Assembly: GCF_000002995.4 (NCBI RefSeq) | Contig: NW_025062477.1 | Location: forward strand, 248,001 to 312,000 | Origin: Brugia malayi | Lineage: Eukaryota; Nematoda; Chromadorea; Rhabditida; Onchocercidae | Length of the DNA stretch: 64,000 bases | Direction: 5' to 3' | In this document: one piece after another, positions 37,859-51,708 of the stretch | How positions within the stretch are numbered: the stretch's first letter is position 1 | How the letters are laid out: the number at the start of each line of letters is the position of its first letter | Translations under genes and position numbers: made by a program | The notes under the pieces: generated by a model | The model's database searches: none | What the model was told of the DNA's origin: nothing | Seen by the model: only the letters and a program-made list of their open reading frames with translations

Positions 37859-40733
37859 TCACAAGATATAATCCGTTGACAAGATTCCATATGGCTTCAG
37901 ACTTTTAACAATTTCATTCATTTCCATATCAGGATCGTAAGCAATTTCTGTTTCTCCTTCCAAATTTTCAATTAAATGTACTTTATCCGACGAGTAAACC
38001 ATGATTTCACCATCTGCATTGCATGGCATATAGCACCTAAAATAAAATTTGAAATTTTTTCAAGTCTTAAAATTGAATTTCAACGGAACAATGTCTATGG
38101 GAAATCCACATCGTAATGTCAGCAGTCCCTTATCTCTAACATTTTATTATTCACTCATTACACATGTTTTTTTAAGCATTGCTAATATATCCTCATCACT
38201 TTGATCAAATATGTACTAAAATTATATAATTAACGATAATGAACCTTTATTTCTGGAGAGCCTTCTTTAATAAATGAAGCCTCCAAAAAAAAAAAAAAAC
38301 GGATTTTTATCGTTCAAAACTATTTAATTATAATCTATCATAGAAAAGAAATCTTGAAATTGATTTAGTAAGATTACTAGTAGAAATACTGAAATTTCAT
38401 GAAAATTAAAAAAGCAAAAAGAAAGATGGCACGAAATGCAAAGCAAAGACCGAAGAAAAAAAAGGTGGAGATCACAAAAGAAAATGTAGACAAGTAACAA
38501 CAAAAGATGAAAATATAAATGATTGAACTTACCAGCTATTAAATTCTTCGTCTAATTCCGATGTAGAACCTCTCGCTGGCTTGACACGTTTAAAATTCGC
38601 ACTGGAACGAATTTCGTCTATTAAATTCTGTGAAATTCGTCGTCTTTCTTCTTTTGTAGTGTAATCAACTAAGTCGAGTAACGGTTTATTATGGACATAT
38701 TCGTGAACCAATGATGCATCCTCATTTACACATTCTCTAGTTTCCATAGATTCTTGAGATTCTTCCAACTCATTGTTCTCTATTCTAACTTTCTTCATTG
38801 ACGGCTCTTCACTATGAGTTGCTGGTAAGAGATGAAGCTCATCAGTTTCTTGTTCATTTACAGTGGTCTCGTGTAAATGTTTCTGTTCCAATTCATCACC
38901 TCCTTTCCATACATTATGTAAATCGCTTTTCAAGTTCTCTTCTTTTGCACTAACAGTCCAATTATCATCGAGTTCAACACCTTCAGCCGCAGCCTCCAAT
39001 TCTTCGACTGGTACGGGCTCATAGCCTTCAGGTATTTCTTCACTCTCAAATACAACATATTGACCATCGGTATCTTCGCCATATGTATATAATACAGGAC
39101 CATTCACTTCATCCGGATGACGTTGTCCACGACGAAGTGAACCGTCTGCTGACAAACTTTTCGCACGATCGATTCTACCCAAACGATTTTGTCGAAAGTA
39201 TGATTTACGTACGCGACTCCACGATGGATAAATTTTCGGTAATTTATTACTTGAAGAACCTTCCGTGGACGCAAGATCGATTGCTCGATAAAAACCCTGA
39301 AAATTTTCAGTTTAGAATTTTTTTTTTACTTTCAAGAATAATGCTATAATCACAATTACTTATTAGGAATAATGTCACTGTTATGAACCGATTCTTTTTC
39401 TGCAAATAAAAAAATTGCCAAAGAATCTTGCAGTTTTTTCCGAAGTCATTTTTTTTTAGAAATGGTTTTTCATAAAATTCAACCATATTATATAAAGCAT
39501 ATCGAAGGATACTTAATACAGCTGTCTTTAGAGAAACAGTTGTTTTGATTAGGACAGAATCATAGATACTTCTGCGTATGCTGCTTTAGGCGTTTTAAGA
39601 CCAATGCGTATGTCTTTCCGATTTGCCCGATCCAAACTGGTTGTGGTTGCTTCGATTCGTTTAGTTGGTTTGCAGTCGGGATGATGTCGATGATGTTTAG
39701 TACCCACAATACGCCCATTTTCCATAATCAGGTATGCTTGCGGTGCACTCTTATCATTTCGCCGAAATTTGAGGCATTGATTGCACCGATAGTAACGTTT
39801 CCTACCATCGCCTGCAACTCGAACCAATGCATACTGGCGGACATTTTCATCGTCAATCGGAACTGTGACGATTGTTTCATTCAAATTTCTCGATAATGAG
39901 TAACTGTACGTGTATGCTTCTTCATCGTCAAGTCTGAAATGTTACATATTTTCGTATCTACAATTTTGACCTGATTTTTTTTCAGAAACAAAAAAAATCT
40001 GTGACACCAGTTTACCACCGAATATTTAATTCGTTGAATTCATTCAGAAGCACTGCGAAGGAATTTAACTTTTTTAAAGAAAAAAGATGAGTCTGTACAT
40101 TACATTTCCTGAAAGAAAAAGAAATGCCTTACTCGTCTGCTCCAGCCCGCCGCTGATGATAACCTCGTTTACGACGTATCTTAACATTAACCTAAAATAG
40201 AAGAAATATATCGTCACATATAAGAAATGTATTATAGCCTTTCTTCTTGTTATTACTAATTACATAATAGAACAACACACCTTCCCCTTCAGTCGTCTAG
40301 CAAGGGTCGATTTTGAAATAATCAAACCAGCTTCGTCTTTCAACAGTTGGCTTAAATCAATCAGTGAAGTTATCTTCCCCTCCAAATAATCTTCAATTAG
40401 TCGTACGGCCACACTATCTTCTCCAAATCCGTCATCCAAAGCTGTCTCCTTTCCTTGATTAGTATCATCTATAAGAAAAATGATATTTAAGCTCCATCTA
40501 AGAATGTGTAAAATAATATTTAAGGTGAACATTTTAAACTCATTCATCAGCGCAATGCTCACTTGAATTTCAGCTTTATTATGGATTTAATTCAATAAAT
40601 TGATTAAAACAGCTCCGAATGAAAGATAACTAAATGCTGGGCTTTATTCAATAAGAAGTACATCTGAAGTACGACTTTCGTCTAATTAAAAATTCTAATT
40701 TGATTAAAAAAGCAAACTTCCACTGGATGACAT
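37859..40733 (-). CDS. putative nuclear protein with FLYWCH-like zinc motif, function unknown
   Basis: Six exons: 40733-40718, 40468-40281, 40191-40133, 39933-39570, 39296-38533 and 38036-37859 (stop TGA), all in phase, 522 aa. The first exon (MSSSG) is the weakest part: it follows a TTTCTTTCAG acceptor that fits spliced-leader addition, but its donor GTTTGC is only fair. Residues about 15-70 look helical (VRLIEDYLEGK, STLARRLKGK). A basic stretch follows (KIRRKRGYHQRR), a possible nuclear localisation signal. Then comes a zinc-binding pattern at about 138-175: YYRCNQC, then TKHHRHHPDC, reminiscent of FLYWCH/WRKY-GCM type fingers. The C-terminal half is acidic with a late basic part (FKRVKPARGS). 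I know no named orthologue; a transcriptional or chromatin role is inference from the motif. Confidence 0.8.
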
Positions 40734-43306
40734 TTTGTGGCATTACTTGCTTCCACTTCAAACACCACCAAATTTCGTTTGTTTATAATCTGAAAGAAAT
40801 AAAATTTCGTGAAACTTATTCTTGTTGTCAGTGGGCAAAACGTTCCGATGATGCAAAAAAACGAGTATTCATACAAATGAATAAAAAATAAATGGATATA
40901 AACGTCTACAAATGCATCATCTAACAATGTATTAAAATGAAGATAAAAGATAACAGCATTTCGAAATGAAAATAACACATACCATTCTTACAGTCTGGTG
41001 CAATATGCTAACGAGAACATTTCCAAATTCTGGATTCAGCTAAGATATTTTTGTCCCGTCCCAGGCACAAGGGAAATCCAGTTGCAAAGAGGGAATGCTC
41101 ACAAAAAAATTCATGCCGTATGAAAACCTCGATATCCCGGTAATCCGGGAAATGAAAGAGCCACACACGCAACGAATCTATCCCATCGAAAATAGGAAGA
41201 AAATGCTAATCAAAAGTAATCAGCTCTAACTCGTTTGTTCCCGATCAATTAATTTCAAACCTAACTCCCAAACTATTCTTTCACTCAATTTATGACAACT
41301 GCTTTGTACCGAATATCCCTTTCACTAGTATCTTCCTACTGTTACTAACAGCAGATCTTGCCATCTCTATTGATTTCACGTGACTATTAATACTTTTTTA
41401 AATGTTTAACATACTGAAAAATCAGGAATTTTCATTAAGGCTACAAATATGTATGAATGCCTAAACTCACCAGATGAAAAAATAACAACATTTTAAATTG
41501 GTTGGGTCTATGGTAATTCTATTTGTTTTCGTTAGTATTATCCCAAATGCTTTAATGCTGAAACGGCGATTATTAACACATACTTTCATATCTGATGTTA
41601 TTTTAGTACGATGATCTAGCAGTATTAACATTTCAGAAGAGACCACCACGATTTTATGTAACGCCTAGTTCTCGTGTTTTCGGGGACTACTTTTATCCTC
41701 TGATACGATCAGAAATCCTCAGTATTTTAAAATTTCACAGTGTTTTAGTTTAAATACCGCTAGGCTACACTTCTTCATAAGGATATTGCCGCAAGTGCTG
41801 TAACCTTAGACGAGTGACAACGATGGCTACAGCAATCGTTGTCCATTCAATAAAGTCAGGTGAATAAATGTCACACACACACACACACACTGATCAGAAC
41901 AGACTAAATCACTCGGGTCGCAACACTTCTGATCATTTAGCCATAATGACCAGCATCCACTAGAAATATAAAGGTTTCTGATCTACCTCGACACGCCTCA
42001 CGTAAATTTTACAAATGAGTTATGTGTATATCTTAAGTGAAATCTTGGGATAATCACCGCTGCGTTGTGCGTAAGTCTCCAAAGTGATTACACGTCAATG
42101 ACTACAAACAAAAGAGACAAAATGTCAACTTTACTCTCAGAATACCAAAGCGTTAATTCTCAAATTGTTTGCTGTTAGATTTGCGGCAGTATCATTTCTG
42201 TACATAAAGAAGATAAGATAGCACATACCGCCCTGTAATGCTTATACTGTCAAAGGCGACACGTACGACACGTGACGGTCCCTCCACTTTTCACTATGGT
42301 ACTAGACCGACCTAATTTCACACCGCGTCATTTATGAAATTGGCCACGAACCAAACACGCACCAATAAAGAAAGAAATGAGAAGACGAAACAACCAATGA
42401 AAATTTCTTGTCTCTCTCTTTTTCTTTCTTCTGTTCTCTTGTCGGATGACTGTGAAGTAGAGGAAGGATGAGAGAAGTGAGCAGAGAGAGAACAGGGAGA
42501 GAGGGGAGAATGAAAGAAAACAAGTGTAAGAAAAACGAACGAACTAGAAGAGAATGAAGAGAAAAGATCAAAAGAAAATCGATAACAGGAATAACTACGG
42601 GAAGTCAGACACCGAGAGAAGTGAGGAATCAATTGTAGCTTTGGCCACTATCGCTACAATGCCCATCTGCAGCATTTCGCTACAAATGGGTGGTGCCTAA
42701 TAGGGGCGGGGTCTTACTTCACTTCTCTGCTCTCGTTGTTATTCACGTCAACGTGCAAACGTATATCTCATAGCGTGTGAGTGTCTCTTAGGTATGTTTG
42801 TATGACACGTGCCCAGCATCCACGTACGCTCAGATAACGTTGTAAAGAGATTCTCGTGATGCGATGCAGATATTAGATGCAAATTAACTGCACATATGGC
42901 ACTCTTTTCCTTCCAGTTACAATCTACTACAGCTCTTCCTTCCCTTATCTTGCCCTAACACATAATTTCATGGACTTGCAGCTCTGGCCACTTTCTAAAA
43001 TGTAGGGCATTTCACGGAATTGTATCAACTTGATCAATTAATTTGTAATCGGTAATGGTTCATTTATCCAGAATGTACCTCACAGACACTTTACTTGCCA
43101 ATTTTTTATTAAAAAATGAATCTCTTATTTGTAAAGTACTTCTTCTTCCATGTTTCAATACATCCTTTTAACTTTTAAATCAATCCGTGTATGAATATAT
43201 GATTTTTTCCACTGAGTTTCACTGAGTTTCTTAACTCATGAAATTCAAGCATTTAATTTTGTGATTTGTTTACTACTTGCCATCGCATCATATGTTTTGA
43301 ATATGG
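40734..43306. other. divergent intergenic region between the FLYWCH-like gene and abtm-1
   Basis: I see no coding gene. A (CA)n tract lies at about 41874-41890. The part 42230-42830 is less A+T-rich and holds two CACGTG E-box cores (near 42267 and 42807), a GGGGCGGGG GC-box-like motif near 42703, and GA-rich/CT-rich DNA near 42410-42620. This may be a promoter or enhancer for one or both divergent genes, but motif presence alone is weak evidence. A 10-base direct repeat (ACTGAGTTTC twice) lies at about 43210-43229, just before the abtm-1 start. Confidence 0.4.
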
Positions 43307-46300
43307 ATGTTTTTGCGCTTGATGCGCATGAATTTTCCAGTACGTTTGTCTATGAACATTTAAAGATTGGTGAGTTAAAGTTTTCTTTCAGGTAGGTAAG
43401 CTTTTCCACGGGTTTTGGTAATGCGAAATATCTTACAACATTATGAATTACTTTCTCCGTACAATGCTTCAAAAGCAATTTCAATTGTCGAATCGGCAAA
43501 CGAAGCTTGTTTATGTTAGTTTTTAAAACATTTCGTTTAGACAAATGATTAGTCCCATGAAATGCCAAGCTATGTTTTTATTCACATATTTGGTTACTGC
43601 TAGTCATTAAATATTTTTACAGCGCAATTTTTTATCCGCATCAAAAAAGAATCCGAAGACATCAAGAACTACATTATGGAAACGCATAACTGGACAGATT
43701 CGGAACTGCTTCCATCCCGGTGCAAGCAGTCTAGTACCGATGGCGGTGAGTCTTATGGTTGCCATCTTAAATGATCTAAAAGTAAGTAACTGGGGTGGGA
43801 AAACTGCTTCTGATTAATGAGAGAAATTTGAGTCGAAAAATCCTAACTCAGTTCTTTATAGAAGTTGAAACTTCATTTCTGTAATTTACAATGTTGAAAA
43901 CCTATAGACATACTGTACTTGATTTTTATATGCTAGACATGTAAAAGTCTGCTGTGATGTTAGGGTCGGAATACATTACCGATTTACCGAAATTATTTGT
44001 CGATTTACCGAAAGTACTTACCAATTTGTGCAGTTTCCCCTTGGCAAACAAATATCGACAGCAGAATTGGTGAGGACAATGTTGCGCTCTGTTTGGCCAA
44101 AAGGGAATTGGAAAATCCGACGACTCTATATGTATTCCATGGCTCTCCTTGTTGTGGCGAAGGTAAGTTGAAACATCCTAACTGGTCTTTTTATTTTCCC
44201 TCTTACGAAACCGATTAGTTTGGATTTAAAAATTTGCATTTTTAATTCATGATTAACCAGCAATTTTTATTCATCCATTTCTGCAGGTGCTGAACGTTTA
44301 TGTACCATTTCTACTGAAGAATATAATTAATTATTACAACGAACAAGTACCGATTAGTCTTCAGCTGTCAGCTGATAGTTATAGTAGCATGTTTGGAATT
44401 GCGGCATTCTCAGTTATTATAACTTGTATGTCTTTTGTGCAATATTCTTGTAATTATTCAGGGATTTTTTTCTAATTGTAAAAATTATGAGATTATTTAG
44501 ACCATTTGATAAAGTGCAGGATTTTTTGAGTTTTTGGATGATCAGGTTGGAGATATATTCAAATGAATTTTTTTACACATATTGTTAATGTAATCATCTA
44601 TTAATACTATCATCAATACTTGTTGCAGATGGTGCAGCACGTAGTGGTTCAGCTTTATTTAATGAACTTCGGAACGCAGTATTTGCACGTGTTGCACAGT
44701 ACAGTATTCGTAACATTGCACGGCAAATTTTTCTTCACTTGCATTCGTTAGATTTGTCCTTTCATCTAAGTCGACAAACAGGTGGTATATCAAAAGCGAT
44801 AGACCGTGGTACTAGGGGTATGGCATTCGTACAAAGTGCACTGGTCTTTAATGTGGTGCCTACAGCAATTGAAGTAGGCATGGTTTCAGGATTGCTGGTG
44901 AGATCTATTGAAAATTTCAAAATTCGTTAACATTTTCGTGTTGTCATTACTTTCTTAACATCTGCAACCCTTGTTCCAGTACGTCAGTTGCGGTCCATCG
45001 TTTACATTTGCAACATTAGGCTGTCTTTCAATTTATACTATTGCGACGCTAGGAATCACCAAATGGAGGACTAAATTTCGGCATCAGATGAACCAGGCTG
45101 ATAACGATGCGAACAATCGTGCTATTGACTCATTAATTAATTATGAAACTGTGAAGGTAATTACAAGTTTGTGCTAAATTTTATGAGAAGCAGCAAGCGA
45201 ATTTTCATCTAAGGATTAGTAGAATAAAATACTTCAATTATTTTAGTATTTCAACAATGAAAGTTTTGAAGCGGATCGGTATGATTTTTTCCTGAAGAAG
45301 TATGAAGTAGCAGCACTGAAGACGAGTACATCGTTAGCACTTCTGAATTTTGCACAAAATGCAATATTTAGCGGTGGTCTTGTAGTTGTCATGTGTTTAG
45401 CAGCAGCAGAAATTCAGAAAGGTACTACTGTTTCAAAAAATTTTCATGATTTAAGGTAAATCAAATTTGATTGTTTTTATGATAACTTTATTATAATGCT
45501 ATTTGTAATATTTATCGCGATCGAGTATTATACTAGACTGATAATACGTCATATAGAAAATATATTTTTATGTATCAAAATCAAAAGCCAACCGTGCAGC
45601 AGCAGTGAATAGTGTCTTTTTTTTAATAATGACTTCACATATTTAAACAAACGTGTTAGGAAGTGAACTAGAAATATGATGGGAGCTGAATGATTTCATT
45701 GTTTTTCCTTACTTTTAAAACTTTCGAATTAGTGAAGAAATTCCAGGCAAAATGAATGTTGGCGATCTTGTCCTTGCAAATACATTGTTATTTCAATTGT
45801 CAGTACCATTAAATTTCCTTGGTTCAGTGTATCGGGAAATAAAACAAGGATTGGTGGATATGCAGTTAATGTTTTCATTACTATGCTTAAAAAGCAATAT
45901 AACTGTAAGTTTGTGTGAAAGCACATGTTGTTATTTCTTTAAAATGTATGTTATTGATTTGTCTTACCAGATTAAAGGAAACACGGATTTTTTGTTTCGT
46001 TTGCGATCCTTCCTTAAATCTTAAGTTTGGTGATGATACAAATCTTAGAATTACAACAATCGTTTGAATTTCGAATTGATGGAATACTGCATTTTAGGAG
46101 AAACCAAATGCTCCAACTTTGAATGTTCATATGCGAAATTCGTCTATATCGTTTAAAAATGTTACATTTGGCTATCTACCGGGGCAGTACATATTAAAAG
46201 GCTTAAATTTGGATATTCCTTCTGGTAAAAAGGTATCATCTGAGCAGGATTCGATTTTTTTAAGCATAAACATCACATACATAGATGACTGACGACCGGA

Positions 46301-48051
46301 ATGTTATTATTTGCTTAAGAAGAGATAAGCGAACGAAATAAATATGATTACATAATAAAGACTTGCCATATCCATATCAAGTTATTTATTTGCCTACCAA
46401 TTTTTTTTACAGGTAGCTATAGTAGGCAGCAGCGGAAGCGGTAAATCGACAATTGTTCGACTTTTATACCGTTTATTTGATCCGCAAGATGGCGAAATTT
46501 GTATCAACGGTCAAAAAATTTGTGACGTCAAACTTGAAAGTCTGCGAAAAATGATTTCTGTTGTACCTCAGGTCAAACTTTGTTCTTTTTTTATAATAAC
46601 AAAGAAAGAACATTGAAAAACGATGTGCTTACAGTTTTTATCAAATTTTCCTGATGTTTTTCTGATGATTGAAGAATTTTGAAAATTTCAGGATTCAGTT
46701 CTTTTCCATGATACTGTATATTACAACATACATTACGGAAATCCAACTGCGTCTAAAGAAGAGGTAGATTACTTTTTTTCTCTGGCTTCAGCAACCGAAA
46801 TTCGGTGGTGGTTTATCTCCTACTATTTTCAGGTTCTCTCTGTTTCGAGACTGGCAAATTTGCATGATTCGGTGATTCGATTCAAAAATGGCTACGATAC
46901 AGTTGTTGGCGAAAGAGGTTTAAAATTAAGTGGAGGTGAAAAACAGCGAGTTGCAATTGCTCGGGCATTGTTAAAAAATGCTCCTATTATAGGTGATAAT
47001 TCAAGTTAAAAAAATTAATATATAAACTCACATTTGCCATCTTCCAATACAGGTCTGTTAAGTTCAACTTTATTAAGTATAAAGATGATGGTAGAGCCTT
47101 TAAAGATCAAATTAAAATTTTATAATGCAAAATTAGACTTTAAATGAAGCATTAGGTTTGATTTTTATTAGTCTTAGTTTTTTTTTTATAAAACTCACAT
47201 TGTAACCAATTTAGTGTAGAATTTTAATACATAATACATAAAAAGTATAATTTAATACATAAAAGTATAATTTTCTCAATTCTTTAGCGCAACTTCAGTT
47301 TCGTAGACCATTTTTTGGGGCTTGTTTTTTGAGGAGCAGATTAGTTGATTTGAGTATTTTATCGATTATCATATTTTGAATATATAACTTTGATCTACTC
47401 ACAAGTCCAATCCTTATCGGTTTTTGTATGATCACATGACGGGAATTGCAGTGTATGATGAAGCAACTTCATCGTTGGATGCTTTAACGGAAGAAAATAT
47501 TATGAGTTCTATGCGAAATGCCGTGCAGCAGCGCACATCATTGTTCATTGCACATCGTTTAGCTACGATTATCGACGCTGATATCATCTATGTGCTGGAA
47601 AATGGAAAAGTAATCTTTATTTTATGGAATTTAATTACAAACTGGTTTTCCAGAGTTTAATTTGGAAGACCACAGTAGTGATTTTCCATGTACTCATTAA
47701 ACCAAACCAATGTATGATTTTTCTCAAAATTATATCAACTAAATAGTTTTGTTATTAAGCGTCGAGATGTGGTAAAAGAATTTTTAAGTATTTTAATTTT
47801 AAATCAATGCAAAAATTATTCGAGTATTCCTGGACAGAAACAGGAATTTATTTTAGGTTGCTGAAAGTGGATCTCACTTCGAACTACTTGCAAAACCTGC
47901 TAGCCGTTATTCTGAGCTCTGGAAATCACAACACAAATATTCAAAACAACTAACCTCTCATAATCAGGGACCAGAACATTTGCATCTAGGATCTTTCGAT
48001 AATCATCGTGACGATGGCTGCTGTAGATCGGGTGGCGGTTGTAAACGTTGA
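43307..48051 (+). CDS. abtm-1: ABTM-1 / ABCB7 mitochondrial half-ABC transporter
   Basis: Inner-membrane half transporter of the Atm1/ABCB7 type, which exports a glutathione-linked sulfur or Fe-S intermediate for cytosolic and nuclear Fe-S proteins and works as a homodimer. Fourteen exons: 43307-43339, 43623-43745, 44034-44162, 44287-44425, 44629-44897, 44980-45156, 45247-45421, 45747-45904, 46098-46232, 46413-46571, 46692-46763, 46833-46992, 47452-47609, 47857-48051 (stop TGA); phases agree, 693 aa. The N-terminus [15 protein letters not shown], rich in Arg, Lys and Ser with few acids, looks like a matrix-targeting presequence. The membrane part contains [19 protein letters not shown] and YETVKYFNNE, hallmarks of ABCB7. 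The nucleotide-binding domain has Walker [10 protein letters not shown] (451-459), signature LSGGE (555-559), Walker B IIVYDE (575-580) and H-loop H611. It ends with the cysteine-rich CCRSGGGC, matching the Cys-rich tail of ABCB7. All catalytic motifs are intact. Confidence 0.96.
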
Positions 48052-50312
48052 GATATTTAGAAAGAGCTAGTGGCTAGTTGATTTTTCTTCGACTTATACG
48101 CAGTCGCTTGTATGCAATTATTCTTCCATTTTTTTTGAAGCATTTTTTGAGAAATTTTAGGAGCTGTTGAGGAACTTCAACTAAAATTTCCATAGTTTTT
48201 GACTTGACTTTTGTTTTCCATGACTGTTCCGGTTTGATTTCTGGTTTGTGATCACATATACCGTATTAAGTTATTGAAAACGTGAGAAAAAATGATTTTA
48301 TCATTCTGGCAAAAGATAGATGCTGCGTATTATCATTTGACAATATCAGAAGGAAAGAAAGATGTGTTTGTCGGAAAAAGTGACTCGTTTGCAGACTCTA
48401 GATGGAGAGACTAACAGATAAGATCAGCAGAAATGATTATATTAAGATTGGAAAAAAGTTTTTTCTTTAGCTTAAATTTTCGTTCATTTTGCTACAACAT
48501 TCAAGTTTGCATAAGTTTTCGCAGTTGAATTTTAATTTTATTTCCTACTTTTTGTTGTTTCTAGATAAAACTCTAGCGCTTTGCAAAGCATATTAACTTT
48601 TTCCGGACATCTTTGTCCTTTTTTGTCTGCTCTTCAATCGTTGTCTAATTTTTTAGAAAAATGATTAGACTTCTAACTTGCTCATTTCTAGTATGTTTTT
48701 TACTTTGTTTGTTGCTTTTTATTAAAACAGTAAGACAACTCTGGTAGGTTTTATGCCCTTCAATGCTAAAAATGATTTGAAATGCTAGTAGTTGAATTTA
48801 TTGTAATTTGCTTTATTTTCATAATATTTTATAGTAGTCATTGCAGAATTTGTAAACGATTCTAGTATTTCGAAACTCGAAAGATCGGAGTTGAATTTTT
48901 GAAATCATTTTTTAAAAAAAAAGCAAGCCATTAAAAGAGTTGCTAAGAAATGCAGGGAGAAACATGGTTGAAAAGCAAAATTTAGAGGAGGAATGGAACA
49001 TTCAAAAAAAAAAAAAATCGAAATCGAAACACTGAATTTTAACATCTATCGTCATCCGCTTTCTTTTTTACTAGTTTTATTCATTTTTCTCAGGGTTTGC
49101 CACGAATGGAAGGGAAGTGATGTATAAGCAATCATCATGTGTTCCGATTGGTACACAAACAGTGATCACTTACCACTTCACTTTTGTCTGTCGTTTTTGT
49201 TTTTTTTTTTAAATAATATTAACTAATGTATGTTTGTATTTGTATGATAGCTTTTCTCACATGGGAAAACTCATTAAATTAGGAATTTCCGGAACTTCTA
49301 GAATTTTTTTGCACCAATCAGAAGATCAGAAAAATTACGAAAAAGGAACCACTTATTAGTAAAGTAACTTTGATTTGAACTAAGAAAACCAAAGAGTTAC
49401 CGGAAGGTCCGTGAAATTCGAGAAGCAGTTTTTGGTATTCTGGCTGTTGTCAGATGAAAGTAAATCTCGAAATTTCACTTCATATTAGGAATCCTGAAAC
49501 AACAAATAGTTTACGATGTAAATTATTTGTTGGAGACTTCAGGAGTGATTCTTTATAAATTTTGTTTTTTGGGTGTAGAGTTATAATTTCTGATTAATTA
49601 CGAAGTACATCTTATGCAGTTTTTAACATGCTACATTTTTATTGCACTGATATCATCTGTTGTTTTCTTCCTTAAAATTTTGCAGTATTTGATGTAAAAA
49701 ATTTGCATACTTTTCGTAGTGTATATTGTCCAAACTTTGTAGTGGTATTCCCTTTTTTCTAGAAATTTTCTATCTCTAGAATGTATTGTTTGGAATACTT
49801 TTATGAATTTTCTTCTTTTCAAATCTATGGTATTGAGTCATTTAAGTTACATGTCTCTTTAATATGATTCTAATGAGTTTACATCTGTTTTTATTGAAAA
49901 TTATCGAATATTATAAACGGATTTGCAGCGGCATTTGTTTTTCACTACGAGTCGTTCAAGTGGAAATTCTGCAGCCTTTTTATTTAACTAAGACATATTG
50001 TTGCGGGCGATATTCTGTCCCGAGGGAAGATAATATCGTCAGATTCTCTGGAACGTTTGTATTCCTACTTTAATGTGCGAGATTGATGTCAGAAACATTA
50101 AATGTTTTGTGAATTGAACTTTAATAAGCTTGTGAATCATGAAACTGGTCACAGCAATAACAAACAGTAATGCGGCAGCATTAAGCAATAATTTTGATAA
50201 GACCATGCTTTACTATAATTCCTCTTGTGTAGTAGAGGTTGTTTACAACACTTAGTGTGATTTAAGGTTTTATCTGGGTGTATAGGATTTATTTTGGTTA
50301 GCATCCGTGAAA
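48052..50312. other. no gene seen between abtm-1 and TMEM50
   Basis: A+T-rich DNA with poly(A)/poly(T) runs. The open frames on either strand are short and show no domain or splice pattern. The first few hundred bases should include the abtm-1 3' untranslated region; the last part the TMEM50 promoter. Confidence 0.55.
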
Positions 50313-51708
50313 ATGTCCGGATGCTTGGATCAGTTCAACTATAATTGTGATATCGATTGGGACTCAAAGCGAAATGCTGTCGCATCGTGTATTTCATCAG
50401 CTATGGTAAGGAATCGCTTACTTTCCCGTTGTAGTATATGATTGGAAGATGTTAAAGATTGTTTGGAATTATCCCAATAATATAGTTGTTTGGTAGGTAG
50501 TGCTTTTTGACTGATAATTTGTATAAATAAATGTTTGGATTTGTTAATGTTCGAAAGCTCAATTAAATCATACATTGAGTTATTTAATAATCAATCACTT
50601 GATTCCTTCTTGAATATTACTCTGATTCGGATTCCTCCACAATGTCAATTTTTTAGTTCTTCATTGGATGGTGGCTATTGATTGACACGGCAGCAATTTA
50701 CACTCCGGTCGGTCAATGGAACAATGTTTATATCATCGTTACTGTTTGTGGAACTATTGCGATGTTCATGTAAGTTTGGATTCTTATAAAGTTTGCATAA
50801 AAAAGATCGTCCAGAAATATTTTTCTTTTTTCCAAGTCTACTTCTGAAAATCTGTATTTGATACTCATAATATATGATAATCGTTTTCAATATAATATCA
50901 TAATTCGTTTATTTCGAGAAATAATTTGACTATGATCGCCTTTTAGGGTGAATGCTGTTTCAAACAGCCAAGTTCGTGGCGAATCAATGAATGAAAATAT
51001 TTTAGGTACCAAAGGTTAGATTTTCGAATGTAATTATGTTATTCATCAATTTTAGTTGTTCTCCAAATAAAGATTTTATGAAAAATAACATATGGTTGCG
51101 AGATCTGTTAATCTTGGCCACATAAATCGAGCATATTTTCTGTTTTTGCAATCGTTACTTAATATTAGTTTATTGCACAATCATGAATGAGATGTCAAAA
51201 TGATGCATCCTAATGTATTTTGGAAGCTAACTTTAATCTTTTCATAGAATATAAATTTTGACAGCAACTGTCACCACATTTATTCGTAGTTGTTGTAATC
51301 TTGGATTATGTAAAATGCTTCCTTGTTGCATGGTTCCACATCTACTTATATTCTATCCAACTTATTTTTATATTATATTCATTACGGTTATGTTTCAACT
51401 CAATTGTGATGAAAACATAATTTTCTAAATGATAGCCGTGTTATATATGCATATTGAATTTTATATTTACATGCAGTTTTGAAAATAACGATAAATCAGT
51501 TTTAGGATCTCGTTTGTGGCTAATGCTCGGTTTTGTACTTTCATTTGCATCGCTAGTTGCTGCTTTATGGATTATGTTCGCGGATTATGTATTGGTAACG
51601 GGTGATCATCCGATATGGCCCGGAGTTGCACTCTTTCTGCATAATTTTTTGATTTTCATCTCTTCACTTGTCTATAAATTTGGTCGAACAGAAGAATTGT
51701 GGGGATGA
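50313..51708 (+). CDS. TMEM50: TMEM50 (SMP1-family) four-pass membrane protein
   Basis: Four exons, 50313-50405, 50657-50769, 50947-51014 and 51506-51708 (stop TGA), give 158 aa, the usual length of TMEM50A/B. Family marks seen are MSG at the start, CDIDWDSKRNAVAS, FFIGWWLLIDTAAIY, VNAVSNSQVRG, LGTKGSRLWLMLGFVLSF, YPG-like WPGVALFLHNFLIF and the ending VYKFGRTEELWG. Four hydrophobic spans are visible. In other animals and yeast the family resides in late secretory or endosomal membranes and has been linked to protein transport; its biochemical action is unclear. A TTGGTTAG acceptor 11-12 bases before the ATG fits spliced-leader addition. Convergent with the next gene. Confidence 0.95.

Noticed and set aside
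42318..42632. Minus-strand Ser/Phe-rich open frames
   Set aside because: They fall in a GA/CT-rich simple-sequence stretch with no splice pattern or domain.
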